Positions 19,001 to 30,345 of a stretch of DNA of 64,000 nt are shown here, one piece after another. The stretch comes from Aquilaria yunnanensis (taxonomy: Eukaryota > Streptophyta > Magnoliopsida > Malvales > Thymelaeaceae). Where the stretch lies: contig CM077596.1 of NCBI GenBank assembly GCA_039654915.1, positions 45,940,501-46,004,500 on the forward strand, read 5' to 3'. Within the stretch, counting starts at the first letter, position 1, and the number at the start of each line of letters is the position of its first letter. The notes below the pieces were generated by a model that did no database searches, was not told the DNA's origin, and was given only the letters and a program-made list of their open reading frames with translations. The position numbers and the translations under genes are program-made.

Positions 19001-19311
19001 CGCAGTCGCTTTTCTATTGTTTCGAGTTTTTGAGATTCTGCTTCTTCTTTTGGTAATGTCTTCTTCTCTTCCTGTACAGTGTCTTGTTTCAGGTGAACAC
19101 TAGCAGACGGTCCTGATTCTTGAAACAGGTTTTCTTGGACTGAGACTCGTTGCGGGGTGAATCCCGGGGGATAAGTGGGATCTTGCACTTCTTTGATGGG
19201 GACTTGAGTTGCTTTCCCTTTGATTAATTCCATCAATTGTCTCATCTGTTCTGACATACTTTCAATCTTGGACTCCATCTCCATGAGACGTCCTTCGGCT
19301 TGTTCTGCCAT
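16000..19311 (-). CDS. gag-pro: Gag-protease with G-patch domain
   Basis: 1103 residues. N-terminal short coiled coil (1-35); retrotransposon gag core (about 140-290; WYLSQGPRNIKTWNDL, FKEYAQRWRDLA); an 8-residue NRPNDYPL-type repeat, five units (342-381); two CxxH...H...C zinc-like clusters (439-453 and 539-552). An aspartic protease follows (about 765-900) with catalytic DNGSA at 796-800 and LLGRPW at 867-872. A G-patch (about 953-995, GGYSPGLGLGQDLQG) comes next. A G-patch after protease is found in several retroelement proteases. It ends 228 bp before the pol Met, with the putative intron between. Intact. Start chosen at the Met preceding the coiled coil; the next upstream sequence is non-coding. 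Confidence 0.93.
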   Translation of the reverse strand: MAEQAEGRLMEMESKIESMSEQMRQLMELIKGKATQVPIKEVQDPTYPPGFTPQRVSVQENLFQESGPSASVHLKQDTVQEEKKTLPKEEAESQKLETIEKRLRAIEGGTIFGSLSVDDLCLVPDVVISSDFKVPDFVKYDGTSDPITHITLFLRRLQPLTKDEKVWIALFQESLTKSALQWYLSQGPRNIKTWNDLAQAFIGNYKHVMDLAPDRQTLQNMEKKKLETFKEYAQRWRDLAAQVQPPMTEREMVTLFVQTLKYPYYDKLIGNAATNFSDVVMSGERIEHGIRTGKITESFSDPMKRGGPSRRKDEEIQQIGRGRGIPFVGTVATGPRLSYSANKPNYYPTNRPNDYPLNRPNDYLPNRPNNYPPNRPNQLRPPVPTPPVPAPRPREIFAPIPMTYTELYPKLIESQLIRPIPTRPLEPPYPRWYDPNINCPYHDGTVGHGLENCIALKRIVQQLIESKWLDFSDEPNVTHNPLPPHQAKPVNMMEEYWPMKKTVNDIITPLKHVYSCLVKEGIIIGKSSGNKEVEDEEWCNFHNSKSHSIQECPEFRKSLQSLMDSSQIIVFMSDKEDDVNVIIKEQEVNIMPRPLVIPISKSALKPLRIQVPKPFPYKSDKTVPWNYGYTSNITSTPLEVGGMTRSGRCYSPEQMNKLQQEKNVTDPANGPINTSKEQEMPRAVTDEQATEFLKLIKQSEYSIVEQLNRLPAKISILSLLLSSDAHREALLKVLNKAYVEQDISVNNFDHLVNNITAQNLITFTDDEIPAEGRGHSKALHISIKYKDRIMARVLIDNGSALNVMPLETLHKIGLDPSYLNNSHIVVRAFDGTKRDVVGEIELPIGIGPCLFHITFQVMDICPSYTCLLGRPWIHMAGAIPSSLHQKMKFIIEGKIITVFAEEDILLSRPADAQYVEVNENIPDCSFRSFEIVNAAYVSEYGEEPIPSISKTSRMVAKLMIKGGYSPGLGLGQDLQGITEPLKITTNEGKYGLGFTPTRHDKMKAIAEKREKRIARLTGHPLQERNLDIPEITETFVSGGLIPKNDNEGKLTININKSFESLSIQAIISDSPEEEELVQPCGPRDVLNNWEAIELPVIIESFPK

Positions 19312-19499
19312 TAATCTTGTTTGGAGTCGAGTTGAATATCGGTGTTGAGGTCCAATTTTACCCTTTTAAAGGAATATTTATTTTATTAGATTCTATGTGT
19401 GTATGATTGATGTGATGGATGCATGCATGAATATTGTAAATACTTGGTGAAAGAAGAACTATAATGGAATTTCTCAATTACATTCAGCAAAAGGTTTGT

Positions 19500-21194
19500 T
19501 TAAAAGAAACGACCCAAAGTACAATACTGCTTTCTGGCCTTAGATATGAACTCCATCATTCTTTGAACATTTACTGATGGAGTAGGACAGCTCAGTTCTT
19601 CTAACTCCTTGGCTTCTTCGCCCATTAGTTGGGCTTGTTCTGTAACTTTTCTGACTTCTACCAAAAATGTTTGCAATTGATCTTGAGAAAATCTGTATTG
19701 ATCTTCCCAATATCTGACTCTCATCTCTTTTTGATCGGTTTCATCAACCAATTGGGAGATGACTTGTTTTTGGTATTCAACTTTCTCTTCGAGGAGTTGT
19801 GTTTTGTGACCGAGCTGTTGCATGTCAAGGAGCATCCTTTTGTTCTTCTCCTTTTCTTCCTCTAGTTCTTTCTCCAACTCTCTTTTCGCCAATTTTCTGA
19901 TGACCTCTTCAGATAGAACTATTCCTTCCTTCCGGTTATTTCTCCATTCATAATAAGCAGTGGGAGAAATAATAGGCCCCGACTTCAATATGAAAATTCT
20001 TTTCCACGCAACTGAAATACCCATTGCGAGCTTATTTGAATTTGGATCTTCGTGTGAAAATTCCAACTTACTCAGATTATGCGTCATGGGTATAAATTGC
20101 ATGGACCCAAATTGTTTTCGTACTTGAGCTGGGGCATAACTTGTTCCTCCCCATATACCTAAGAGAGGAACCCACGGGCAATTGCCGCATCGGTAGACAA
20201 CGCGGGTGGAGGTAGACCAGGGGGCTCTCCATTCAATTTGGAATTCGGTGATGTTCTTGAAATAATCAACCCATGCTTCCTTGCTGTCGTGATGAATGGT
20301 TTCACTTTTCAAAAAGGCTTCGATTGGGATGAAGTCCTTTGAAAAGCGATTTCCAAAATGTTGCTTCTCACAAGGAAGGTGGCTTTTGATCCAAATGTTG
20401 AGGAGATGTGAACATCCTATGAATTTGCCCCCTCTTTGGCGACAAAAGTTTAATGCCCTGATAGTTTCACATAATATTATTGAGGTCGGATTTATTTGAG
20501 CATTGCAGATTTGCTCAAATAGTGTAATGATGTCTCCTTCAATGAATCCGACGATTCTTGGGAAGACTACCAGGCCATATATCGCCAAGGCGAAAAGCTT
20601 GCGTCGTTGATTTTTCTGAGGGAGAACGTGACTTAATTGTTTTAAGTCGATCCAACTGATAAATTTTCGAGATCCTTTTGTTGCAAACTTGGTTTGAAGA
20701 CTGGAAGCTGGCATATCCAATAATTTTGCTAGGGCTCGATGAGGCTCCGTTCTTCTATCATGTTGATAAGTCTCGATTGGATAGTCGGAGGACCAACCCA
20801 AGAGGCTGTTGTATTCTTCAATGGTTGGAACCATATCCATCTTATCGAAAGAAAAGCATCGATAAAATGGATCCCAAAATTGTATTAGAGCCCGGACAAG
20901 TGATGCATCAACGGTAACCTTTAGTAGGCAAGTGATGTGACCATATTTTGCCGTAAAAGCTTCCCGATCAGCAGAATTCCAACTATTCCAGACTTGCAAT
21001 AATTCCGTGGTGTCGTTCTGATTTATCCGGACCGATACCTGGTCCTTAAGCTGTACGTGAGAATGGGATGTCAGAGCATCTCCGTGAAGCTTTTGAGCCG
21101 TTTCGGAATATTCCATAGCTTCAGGCTGAGTTTCGATTACCGTGTCATTCCATGATCCAGTAACAGCCGTGGGAAGATAATCGAGAATATCCAT
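19500..21194 (-). CDS. Ogre-type ORF1 protein, globular domain plus coiled coil
   Basis: 564 residues, upstream of gag. Residues about 60-360 form a globular region resembling the plant DUF7745 / plant-mobile-domain-like proteins (VRALIQFWDP, MVPTIEEYNSLLGW, GLVVFPRIVGFIEGDI, FCRQRGGKFIGCSHLLNIW). Residues about 405-545 are heptad-rich coiled coil (ELEKELEEEKEKNKRMLLDM and following). An ORF1 in this position is diagnostic of Ogre elements; its role is unknown. It is followed by a 188-bp gap and then gag, so it needs separate translation or a processed transcript. Intact. Confidence 0.85.
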   Translation of the reverse strand: MDILDYLPTAVTGSWNDTVIETQPEAMEYSETAQKLHGDALTSHSHVQLKDQVSVRINQNDTTELLQVWNSWNSADREAFTAKYGHITCLLKVTVDASLVRALIQFWDPFYRCFSFDKMDMVPTIEEYNSLLGWSSDYPIETYQHDRRTEPHRALAKLLDMPASSLQTKFATKGSRKFISWIDLKQLSHVLPQKNQRRKLFALAIYGLVVFPRIVGFIEGDIITLFEQICNAQINPTSIILCETIRALNFCRQRGGKFIGCSHLLNIWIKSHLPCEKQHFGNRFSKDFIPIEAFLKSETIHHDSKEAWVDYFKNITEFQIEWRAPWSTSTRVVYRCGNCPWVPLLGIWGGTSYAPAQVRKQFGSMQFIPMTHNLSKLEFSHEDPNSNKLAMGISVAWKRIFILKSGPIISPTAYYEWRNNRKEGIVLSEEVIRKLAKRELEKELEEEKEKNKRMLLDMQQLGHKTQLLEEKVEYQKQVISQLVDETDQKEMRVRYWEDQYRFSQDQLQTFLVEVRKVTEQAQLMGEEAKELEELSCPTPSVNVQRMMEFISKARKQYCTLGRFF

Positions 21195-21798
21195 GATAAT
21201 AGTTCTTTCACCAAATACTTATCTTTAATGATGAAATGTATATGCCGGAAAAATAAGGAAAAATAGAGTTAGTAAAAAAAATAACACATAGGATCATACA
21301 AACATATAGATAAAACAAAACCTATGGAAATGGGAACCGAGGTATGGGAAATTCTTAATGGCTGGTTCTAAGGTGGAGTAAGGAATTCTACATGCAGAAG
21401 GTGGTTTATCAAAAAGGCAAGGGATAGTTCCCGAATCCCGTCACTGAATCATAGTGACGGCCCGATTCCTTACCCTCTAGGGTTTATGTAAGGAATGGAT
21501 TAATTCGAGTCGTAGCTTTTCGTGGGCCCATGCAGAGACTAACCGTCTCAGAAGGCAATACACTACTTTGCTACTTTGAAACCGGTGAAGGCTTGGAGAC
21601 CGTGGCCTCACAAGGACAGCAACACCAATTCCGCTTAGAAAGAATCGTGTTTGATTTAAGGAAGCTCGGGTATAGAGCTTCATTTTGTGAATGCATTATG
21701 CATGTTTACTTAAGTAAATATAATATATAAATCCACATAATAGTAAAGCAAAGTAAATAAAAACAAATCAACTTTAGGCTCGACTCACTAACGTCGAG
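21195..21798 (-). other. Leader between primer binding site and ORF1
   Basis: About 600 bases without a supported gene. GC content is moderate in the 21340-21700 part, with short open frames on both strands. Expected location of packaging signals for this element class, but nothing specific can be read. Confidence 0.5.
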
Positions 21799-21816
21799 TC
21801 CCCAGCGGAGTCGCCA
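21799..21816 (-). other. Primer binding site for tRNA-Arg
   Basis: The plus strand reads TCCCCAGCGGAGTCGCCA. This equals the 3' end of a plant tRNA-Arg whose acceptor begins GACTCCG, including CCA. The element's RNA (minus strand) therefore carries the 18-nt complement, starting three bases inside the 5' LTR end. tRNA-Arg priming is typical of Ogre elements. Confidence 0.85.
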
Positions 21817-21819
21817 AGC

Positions 21820-24800
21820 TGTGGCAACGTCGGGTTTTCTGGAGTCGCCACCAATCGGTTTTCGCTCAGGTCGATTGGATACCTTAAAATATGGTCTGCG
21901 AGAGTTCGGGGATCGGGAGTACGGTTACGCTAAAACAATATTGTTATAGGGCCCAAAATTGGCACCTTAGTTGATTTTAATTTTGTTTTACTTTGCTTTA
22001 AAAAAATTCAGTTAATTTTCAAACTAGAAATTTTAACTGAATTAGTTGAATGTGGATTTTTGGAAATTAATTTGTATAGAATTTTATACTTCCGAACCAT
22101 GGACTCTGCCGAGTCATTTGGACACGGAAGATTTTGATTCCGAACCATGGACTCTGCCGAGTCATTTGGACACGGAATTTGGTGAAATTTTAAACAATTT
22201 TATCCATATTGTAAAAATATGGATTTTTATCTGTTTATTTAATTTGTTTATTTTAAAAAGTTTGATATTTTCCAAACCGTAGATCCTACCGGATCATCCG
22301 GATATGGAAATTGATTTATCGTAATTATTTAATTCTTATTATTATGAAATTAATTTTTAAATGGTAATTCTTTTTGTTTATGAATGATTTTTAATACTAA
22401 CTAAAAAATTTATCTTTATATTTTTTACTTCTTTTTTTTTACTTTCTTTTTTTTTTCTTCTTTTTTTACTTATTTTTACTTCTTTTTTTTAATTTCTTTT
22501 AATTTCTTTTCTTTTCTTTCTTTTTTATTCTTTTCTTTCTTTCTTTGCTTTTTCTTTTTCTTTCTTTTATCTTTCTTTTCTTTTTCTTATATTTCCTTTT
22601 TTTCTTTATCTTATCTTTCTTTTATTTTTCTTTCTTATCTTTCTTTTATTTTTCTTGTCTTTTCTTTCTTTCTTTTCTTATCTTATCTTTTCTTTTATAT
22701 TTTTTTTATCTTTCTTTTCTTTCTTATCTTTCTTTTATTTTTGTTTCTTATCTTTCTTTTATTTTTCTTATCTTTCTTTTTTTTCTTGTTTACTTTTTTT
22801 GTTTTTCTTGTTTAATGAAAGATATTTATTATTTTAAAGGATTACTCAATTTATAAAAGAATTAAAAACAATAATAATTAATTTTTATTTAATAAGAAGT
22901 TAATTTAAAAGAATTAAAGAGTTTAAAAATAAAAATTTTGATCATGGTACGGGGCGTTGTTACTCAGCCAGACCCTCTTCACCAGGTGAAGCAGCTCAAA
23001 AGCGGGCACGAGACAGTTTCCAGCCAATATACCATGAACTAAAAATTTTTATTTTTTTTTATTATTTTTTATTATTTTTTTATTATTTTTTTATTATTTT
23101 TTTTTATTAAGAGAATCAAAAATTTTAAACAAAAGAAGAAAAGTTTTGATATTTATTTAATTTATTTTTGGAATAAAAGATTATTTAACCGAAAACTTAT
23201 ATGTATTTTAAAACAAAAGTCTTGATATTTTTATTTTTATATTCTTCTTTGTTTGATGAAAGATTTTTTTTTAATTTTAATTTATATTTCTGAAAATATA
23301 TCTAATCAATAAGTCAAAAATATTTAAGAGAAAATTCAATTATTTTTGTTTTATTTTGTATTATTTTGAAATTATTTGATTAAGATTTTTATAAAGGAAA
23401 CAAAAAGTTATATCTTTTAATAAGTAAAATATTACTGAATAACATATTAACCCAAAATTTTTATTCTTTTCATTCTTTTTATTAATAAAGAAAACTAAAA
23501 AAAAATTATATTTTTAAAAGAAATAAATAAAATATTATTGAAAAATATTAACTCAAAAATTTTACGCTTTTTATTCTTTTTAATAAAGAAAACTAAAAAA
23601 AATTATATATTAATAGATAATTAATATATTAGTCTAAAGTTTTTTTTTTTTATTTTTTATAAAGAAAAAAAAATTTATTTATATATTTTATTTTAAAAAT
23701 ATTTCCGAGCCATGGATCCTGGCGGATCATTTGGTCATGGAGTTTTAATTAAATTTTTTTATTTCATTAATTATTAATTTTAAAGATGTATTAAAAGAAT
23801 GGTTTTATGTTTATTTATTTATTTATTTTATTTTTGAATTATTTCATTATGTTTGTTTATTAAAAGGAATAAAAACTTTGTTTCAAAATAAAAAAAAGTA
23901 ATTTTTATTAGCCTTTAGAAAATTATTCACATAAAATTCCTTTTTTTATCTTTTAATCATAAAAAAATTCAATTAATAAAGTGGGGCTTTTTGGCCATCC
24001 ACTTTAATAACACAATAATAATAAAAGTTAGCACAATTAATTATAGTTAGATTAGTTGGATTAGTTAGTTAATAACAATAAAAAAGGTTAGTAAAAGTTA
24101 GATTAAATTAATTAACAACAATAATAAAAATTAGCCAAGTTTAATTAAATTAATTGTTAACAACAATAATAAAAAGTTAGTCAAGTTAATTAAGTTAATT
24201 AATTACAACAAAAATAAAAGTTAGACAATTTAATTAATTTAATTAATTAACAACAATAATAATAAAAGTTAGCCAAGTTTAATTAAGTTAATTAATTAAC
24301 AACAATAAATAAAAATTAGCCAAGTTTAATTAAGTTAATTAATTAACAACAATAAATAAAAGTTAGCCAAGTTTAATTAAGTTAATTAATTACAACAAAA
24401 ATAAAAGTTAGACAATTTAATTAATTATTAACAACAATAATAATAAAGGTTAGTAAAAATTAGCAAGTTAGTTGTTAGTTGCTAATAACAAAAAAAAAAA
24501 AAAGGTTAGTAATAATAACAATAATAAACAAATAAATAAACAAGTAGAAAAAATAAAAGAGTTAATTAATTAATTTTCTGCAAAGACAAAATAAAAAGGT
24601 TAGTGACTTAATAGAAAGAAATTGAAAAGATGATGGGTGAAACATGGGTTTACCCTTTTGAATTAAAATTTTGAATTCCTGGGAAACGAGAACGACGACG
24701 GCGCGAGGGGGGGGAAAGGGAGGGGCAGCTGGCGGCACGGCCAGGGGCAGGGGGCGACGGCGTGGGGCACGGGGGGGGGGGGGGGGCCGGCGGCGAGGGC

Positions 24801-24991
24801 GGCGCGGCGGCAGGCAGGGGCGGCGCGGCGGCGGGCAGGGGCGATGCGAGGGGAAAAAGGAAGGTGAGGCGGGGGGAACGGCGTGGGCGGCTGGCGGCGA
24901 GGGCGAGCGCGGCGGCGGCAGGTGCGGCGAGGGGAGGGCACGGCGGCGGCGAACGGCGTAGGGCGGCGGCGGCGGGCGGCGAGGGGCACGG

Positions 24992-25035
<44 letters not shown>

Positions 25036-25703
25036 ACAGCAGTGAAAAAAAAAATTTTGGCTTTCTGGGGAAGAAGGGAAGAGGGCTGGGGCTAAGGGCT
25101 GTATTTTTCCCTTTTTTTTGAAACGGAGCTCTAAGTTTTTTTGCTATTTTTTTCTGTGTTCAGCACAAAATTTGGGGGGCTATTTATAGAGGAAGTTTAG
25201 CTGAACTGTTGATGGATAAATTAATAAAAAAATTCAAACTTATCTCTTAAATTGGTAAAATGACAATTTTAGTCCTTTACGTCTCTCAGCCTCTGGATAA
25301 GTTCCTGAAGCTTCTGATTTTGACAATTTTGTCGTTTTCTGTCAATTTGAGCCAAAAACGTCGGCAGGCTCAAAATTTTATGTGACAAACTGCCAAATGG
25401 TCCTGGAACTTTCAGAATTTGTCAATTTTGCCTGAAACTTCTTAATTTTGTCATTTTTACCTCAAACTTTTAAATTTTGTCATTTTTATGGAGTTTTCTT
25501 TTTTTCTTTCAAACATACACATATACACACATATATCAAATCTTCACAAAACAAAACAAAAAATATATATATATTTTAAACTAATTAAAAAAAATTAGTA
25601 ATAATAATAACAATAATAATAATAATACATTTTTTTATTTAATTTTTTTTTATTTAATTTTTTTAAAATTATTTTAATGGCCGGACGAAATTGGGTGTCA
25701 ACA
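21820..25703 (-). repeat. 5' LTR
   Basis: 3884 bp, matching the 3' LTR apart from about four substitutions and several homopolymer or microsatellite length changes (T-runs, the G-run near 24770, (GA)n near 24993-25033). In transcript orientation it starts at 25703. It contains the same TATA box, GC-rich island (about 24683-24990), AT repeats, hairpins (22090-22177 and 22269-22310) and purine tract. Confidence 0.95.
25181..25188 (-). promoter_or_regulatory. TATA box of the element promoter (5' LTR)
   Basis: TATAAATA on the minus strand within CTCTATAAATAGCCCC. It predicts transcription start near 25150-25158 and a leader of about 3.3 kb of LTR before the primer site. The GC island and hairpins are therefore inside the RNA. 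Confidence 0.65.
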
Positions 25704-25708
25704 TTATG
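25704..25708. repeat. Target site duplication TTATG (right)
   Basis: The five bases after the last LTR base are identical to 679-683. Joining the flanks at TTATG restores the pre-insertion site. Confidence 0.95.
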
Positions 25709-27955
25709 AATGTATTGTAACAGTTGTAACTTTGTATTGCAAAATATAAATATATGCATATTTGAAATTGAGAATTCTAAGCTAAGTTATCATTTCTACA
25801 ATTTGAGTTTAAATTAACCTATAAAATATATAATAAAGTAAAAATTAAAATAAGTCAAACTCTACATGTTATAAATATATAGTGATAAAAAGATGTTCAA
25901 AACAACATTTTTAAATCACCAACTACCTGATAACTTTAGTCTAGAGTACCAAAAAAAAAAGACAACTTTAGTCTAAGAATGAAAACCATAGTTCATACCT
26001 ATAAAGAAAAAATGAAAAACTCATTACATTCTTTAACTTTTCTCCTTCCACCATACTTAAATTAGCACTGTACTTGAATCTATAAATATAAAATTAAAAT
26101 TTAACCAATAATATAAAAGCAAATAACTTACAAGCAAGCACTGGAAAACAAATAAAAAGAATTGACAATCATGTCACTCTGAAGGAAAGAACTTAGTTTA
26201 CTTGAGGATCATTATCAAAACATCATAGGCCTAACTTTTCTAACCCTTCATTGCAAACTGTAAAAAGGATGTCACATGTGCAAAGAAAGCAAAATTCACT
26301 GCAAGGACCCATAAACATGAAGATAGAAGATTTGATTTAGCATACACTCCCTATTTGTGCAAAATCCAAGCAAGTTCGATAACAAATTTAAGTAGTTAAT
26401 AAAGTAAATATTACACTATCTAGTATGAATGCAAGCATCGGCTCTAAAATGATACATATATTTGTTGAAATTAAGAATGAAAAGGTGAATTGGTTGTTTT
26501 AGCTTAAATAATTGGACAATTATAATGTCCTCACAACTCTAATTTGTGCAGTCAGTGTGATTACATAAACAACTTTTGATTAGATCATTGTCAAAGAAAA
26601 CATACATGAGTAATATAATCACATCCACATGCTTAAAAGTTAGAAGTTGGCATAATAGTAAAAAACAAGGGCAAAAGTGTAGGTTTTCAAAAATAAGAAT
26701 GACAAAGTGCAGGTTAGGTTAAACCTAAAGAGAATTGTTGCAAGTTTCCCTATTTTTTATGATTAAACCTTTTTGACATGTAGCAAGTTCTTGATGCTCG
26801 AAATGGTCAAAATGATTCTCATAAAGGTGTGTAATGTTCTTCAATGTCAAGTGTTAGATTACTCATGTATGTTTAAGTTGTAAAAACCTAGTTTAAGTTG
26901 TATTATAGTTATTTTCCAGTAATTTCAATCTCTTTAGTATTTCTTTTAAAATTAATAAACATTTTAAATTATCAATTTTTCTTATATGTTAATGTATGTT
27001 TCTCTTTTTAAATACATACTAGTATATTTTAAATGTCAGTTAACTACAAAAAAAATATCAACTATTGAAATTACTGAGACATAGTTACCAGATAGTTTAA
27101 TTTAAGATTTCAAAAATTGTTGTCAGATAGTTAAAAAGAAGTGGCTAAATTATAAATTTTTAAAGATAAAGGGGGAAAAGTGTAGGTTATACCAAACCTT
27201 AGGGGCCTTTCCCAAAAGAACAATCAACAAAACTTGATTTAAATAAACATTTATCTATGAAGGAAATAATATGCAAGAAAATGCTAATTATGCCCTATGA
27301 TTTGATTCACTTGCATTATCAAAATAACCATCCACATTAGGCAAATGTTGTTGAAAAGAATTCTTATGGTATACAAGCCTTCCCAAAAAGGTGTTGTGTT
27401 TTCCTAAAAGCATTGAATTCTGATCTATAAGTTCCTGCATTTGGACATCATCTTTGTTAGTATTTACAAGAACTTTTGCCATTCTAGCTACACAAAATTC
27501 CCATAAATGTGCTAGTTTGGGGGCTTAAACTTACAGACATGTTTTGTCACCAAAACCTGCAGCTCTTATACATATAAAAAGTTTCTGACCATTCAGAACT
27601 ATGAGGTCTTGCTATTAAGTAGCTGTAACATGTTTGATACTTCTTTGTGTTGAAGCTTATACTCCTAAAATCTGGTTTTACTTTTAAAGAGCATTTTCAT
27701 CATTAATCTACTACCAAGAACCTAGTTTCTACATCAGTTTTGGGTTTTAAATTATTGAAAACTTACTAAATTGACTTATATTGAGGTTGAGATACGAAAC
27801 CATACACTCCAAGATTAGAAAAATGGTCCAATAGAGAGTTAGTCTACATCAAGCAAAACCTAATTTGAGAAAATTTTCACACTTAAAGCTACATGGTATC
27901 ACTGGCAACTGCACACTCCTAGTAAAAAAAACTGCAACAATTTAATATTACCTCT
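25709..27955. other. AT-rich intergenic DNA
   Basis: No gene supported. One minus-strand frame at 27288-27482 encodes 64 residues of mixed composition (LLGKHNTFLGRLVYHKNSFQ) with no family I recognise. It could be a lone exon relic. The rest is low-complexity AT sequence. Confidence 0.5.
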
Positions 27956-28330
27956 AAACACTACTAAAATTTATCTATTTTTCAGAGGGCAAATTACCAG
28001 CGATTGACCATTGATTATTACTAAGGTGTTAGACCATTGGTAAGAAAATTTAAAATTTACCAACGGTCAAATGCATTGTTAATTTACCAACGATCTAACG
28101 CATTAGTAATTACCTATTTTCCAATGGCCAAATTACCAACGGCTATTCGCGTTGATAATTACCAACGCATTTGACCGTTGGTAGCAGTTATCAACAGTTA
28201 GCCGTTGGTAACTTTCAAATGACTTAAACAATTGGTAATAACCAACACGAATAGTTGTTGGTAAGTCTTAAGCCATTAGAAAGTGAAAAGAATGGACCAT
28301 TTTAAAGCAATTATGGAAAATTTGGGAGTA
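27956..28330. mobile_element. CACTA-like terminal fragment with ACCAACGG repeats
   Basis: CACTACTAAAATTTATC at about 27959 resembles a CACTA-superfamily end. It is followed by many direct and inverted copies of an ACCAACGG/CCGTTGGT word (28010-28260), like the subterminal repeats where CACTA transposases bind. No matching opposite end or coding region is clear. Confidence 0.4.
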
Positions 28331-28619
28331 AAATGAAGTTTTTCCTCTATTGTAATATATAATAATAATATAATAATAATAATAATAATATACTACAACA
28401 TACAATGTATCATAGTATATAATATATCATCTGATATATATATTCTAAAGAAGAAAGAGTTTTCAGTATTCATTTATAGTAATTACTATAAATGAACAGT
28501 ACATTTTTTAAAAACTTTTGTCCTTTTTCTGGATGCGATTTGCTCTTTTTTTAATTTGAACCTCCTTTCGCAAGTCGCTCGCCTTTTTAAGGGCCAATGT
28601 TATAATTTGTCCGGTCTTA

Positions 28620-29480
28620 ATTTGTTTGACATTTATTTCAGTAAAAAGACAGTTTCAGTCACTAACTTTCTAAGTTTGCCATTTTAGGCCTTGAGGTACA
28701 TCCGTGTTACATTTTGGTCCTTGATTTTTATAATTAGTTAATTAGATCTTCTATTTGCTCTTATGATCCCCAAACTTTTTTTCTGTTGTTTTATGTACTA
28801 TCTTTTAAAGTAACACTTTGATGATCATAATTTGTTTATTTTTTAGTTAAACCATTTATTATCTTTATTAAGTCAATTATTTCTCTTTATAAAAAAATAA
28901 AACTAGGGTTGTATTTAAAAAAAAATAGAACTAGCTCAAAAGTGGACAAATTATAATGATCAATGTAAACACATCTTCATTTAGCTATTTTATGTGTTAC
29001 AATTATCTATACTCGGATTTTATTTAATGTCAAAGTATGTCTTATCTTTTTGTATTGTTCCATCAATGACTTGCATTATTACACGGGTCTTCGTATACCT
29101 CACTTACTTCTAGAAGAGATCAGTGCTTGTATTATTAATTTATGGTGAATTTCATTGTACATTAATAGTGCCCCCCCCCCCCCAATTTTCTTGGATGCTT
29201 TTAACTTTTTTTTAAGTTTGATCCTAAAACTTGATTTCAATCCTTTAATTTTCACTATTTTTGAAGTTAGTCCCCAAGTTCTGTCCGTGTTACATTTTGG
29301 TCCCCAAATTTAATAACTATTGAACTAGATTTTTTCTATTTGTTCTCTTGGTCCCCAAACTATTTTTATAGTTTTTGTATATACTATCTTTTAAACTAAA
29401 ACATTAGTCACCATAGTTTGTTTATATTTTAGTTAAATCATTTTTTGACTTTATTAAATCAATTATTAAACCTTTAATGC
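28620..29480. repeat. Diverged direct repeat, ~240-bp units
   Basis: About 28640-28885 (CCGTGTTACATTTTGGTCC..., TACTATCTTTTAAA..., TTTAGTTAAACCATTT) recurs at about 29225-29470 with clear divergence. A third, weaker copy may follow near 29500-29650. A C-homopolymer sits at about 29170-29184. No coding potential. Confidence 0.6.
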
Positions 29481-30345
29481 ATAAAATTTTTCCATTTTTT
29501 ATTTTGGTCCAAATTTTTTTTCATTATCTTTCTTTATTATTTTTTTGAACTGATTTTTCTTTATTATTGCTTTCTGAAATGAGACTTTAATCATTATAAT
29601 TTGCCTATTTTTTGAAATGAAACTATTAATTGATTAACATAAGTTAAATACAGTTTTTTGTTTTGGTCATTTTTTTCATTATTAATGATTGAATTTTGCA
29701 GCATCAATTATTTAGTTTAATGTCTATAGTTTACCAAAATAATTTTGTCAATAATTGCTAAAATTTAAAGTAAATTTTGCTAGATAATTTTTTTTATTGA
29801 TGTTAAAAATTTGGGTTTGAATTAATAGGAGATAAAAAATTTTAGTAAATTATTTTTTAATAACAAAGAAAATATGTATAGATTCAAAGCACATACAATT
29901 TTTTGTTTTATGTTGTTATGTTTCAATTATAATTAATCATTTTAATTATAGGAATATAATGTAAAAAGAATCCAACTCAAAATTAAAATAAAGCAAAATT
30001 TTAGCTGATCAATGTAAATTTATGGGTGAAATTTTTTTAATTAATTATAATAAAAATTTATTTTATTGTAAAATTTATTGAATTAAGTCCATACAACAAC
30101 GTGTGGGTCATCAAACCTAGTATCATGCTAAAATTGTAAAATAAATATGATATATATATATTTATATATAATTTATAATGTGTATGAACATATTTATATA
30201 GTGAAATTAAAAAATTATGGCTTTGAATGTATATAGTGTGATTGTATCTGCCTAATATATTATTATTATTATTTATATATCTTATATTAAAATCATATAT
30301 ATATATATATAGATATATGTAAAACCCCAAAAAGCCCATAACCCT
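29481..30345. other. AT-rich DNA with TA microsatellites
   Basis: Runs of TA at about 30150-30180 and 30290-30315. Nothing else recognised. Confidence 0.5.

Larger units (their letters stand above)
684..25703 (-). mobile_element. Complete Ogre-like (Tat lineage) Ty3/gypsy retrotransposon, 25 kb
   Basis: Two near-identical 3.88-kb LTRs with TG...CA ends flank a minus-strand coding region in the order ORF1, gag-protease, RT, RNase H, second RNase H, integrase. The upstream ORF1, the tRNA-Arg primer site, the intron between protease and RT, the tandem RNase H domains and the ~25 kb size all match the Ogre branch of the Tat lineage. All major frames are open. About four LTR substitutions by eye point to a very recent insertion. 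Unusual for the family is a cargo region downstream of integrase with a LOG enzyme gene and four cysteine-rich protein genes. The element could be autonomous, but activity is not shown by sequence. Confidence 0.95.

Noticed and set aside
12374..19311. Many plus-strand frames of 60-121 residues antisense to gag-pol
   Set aside because: Shadows of the long minus-strand coding regions; no family resemblance.
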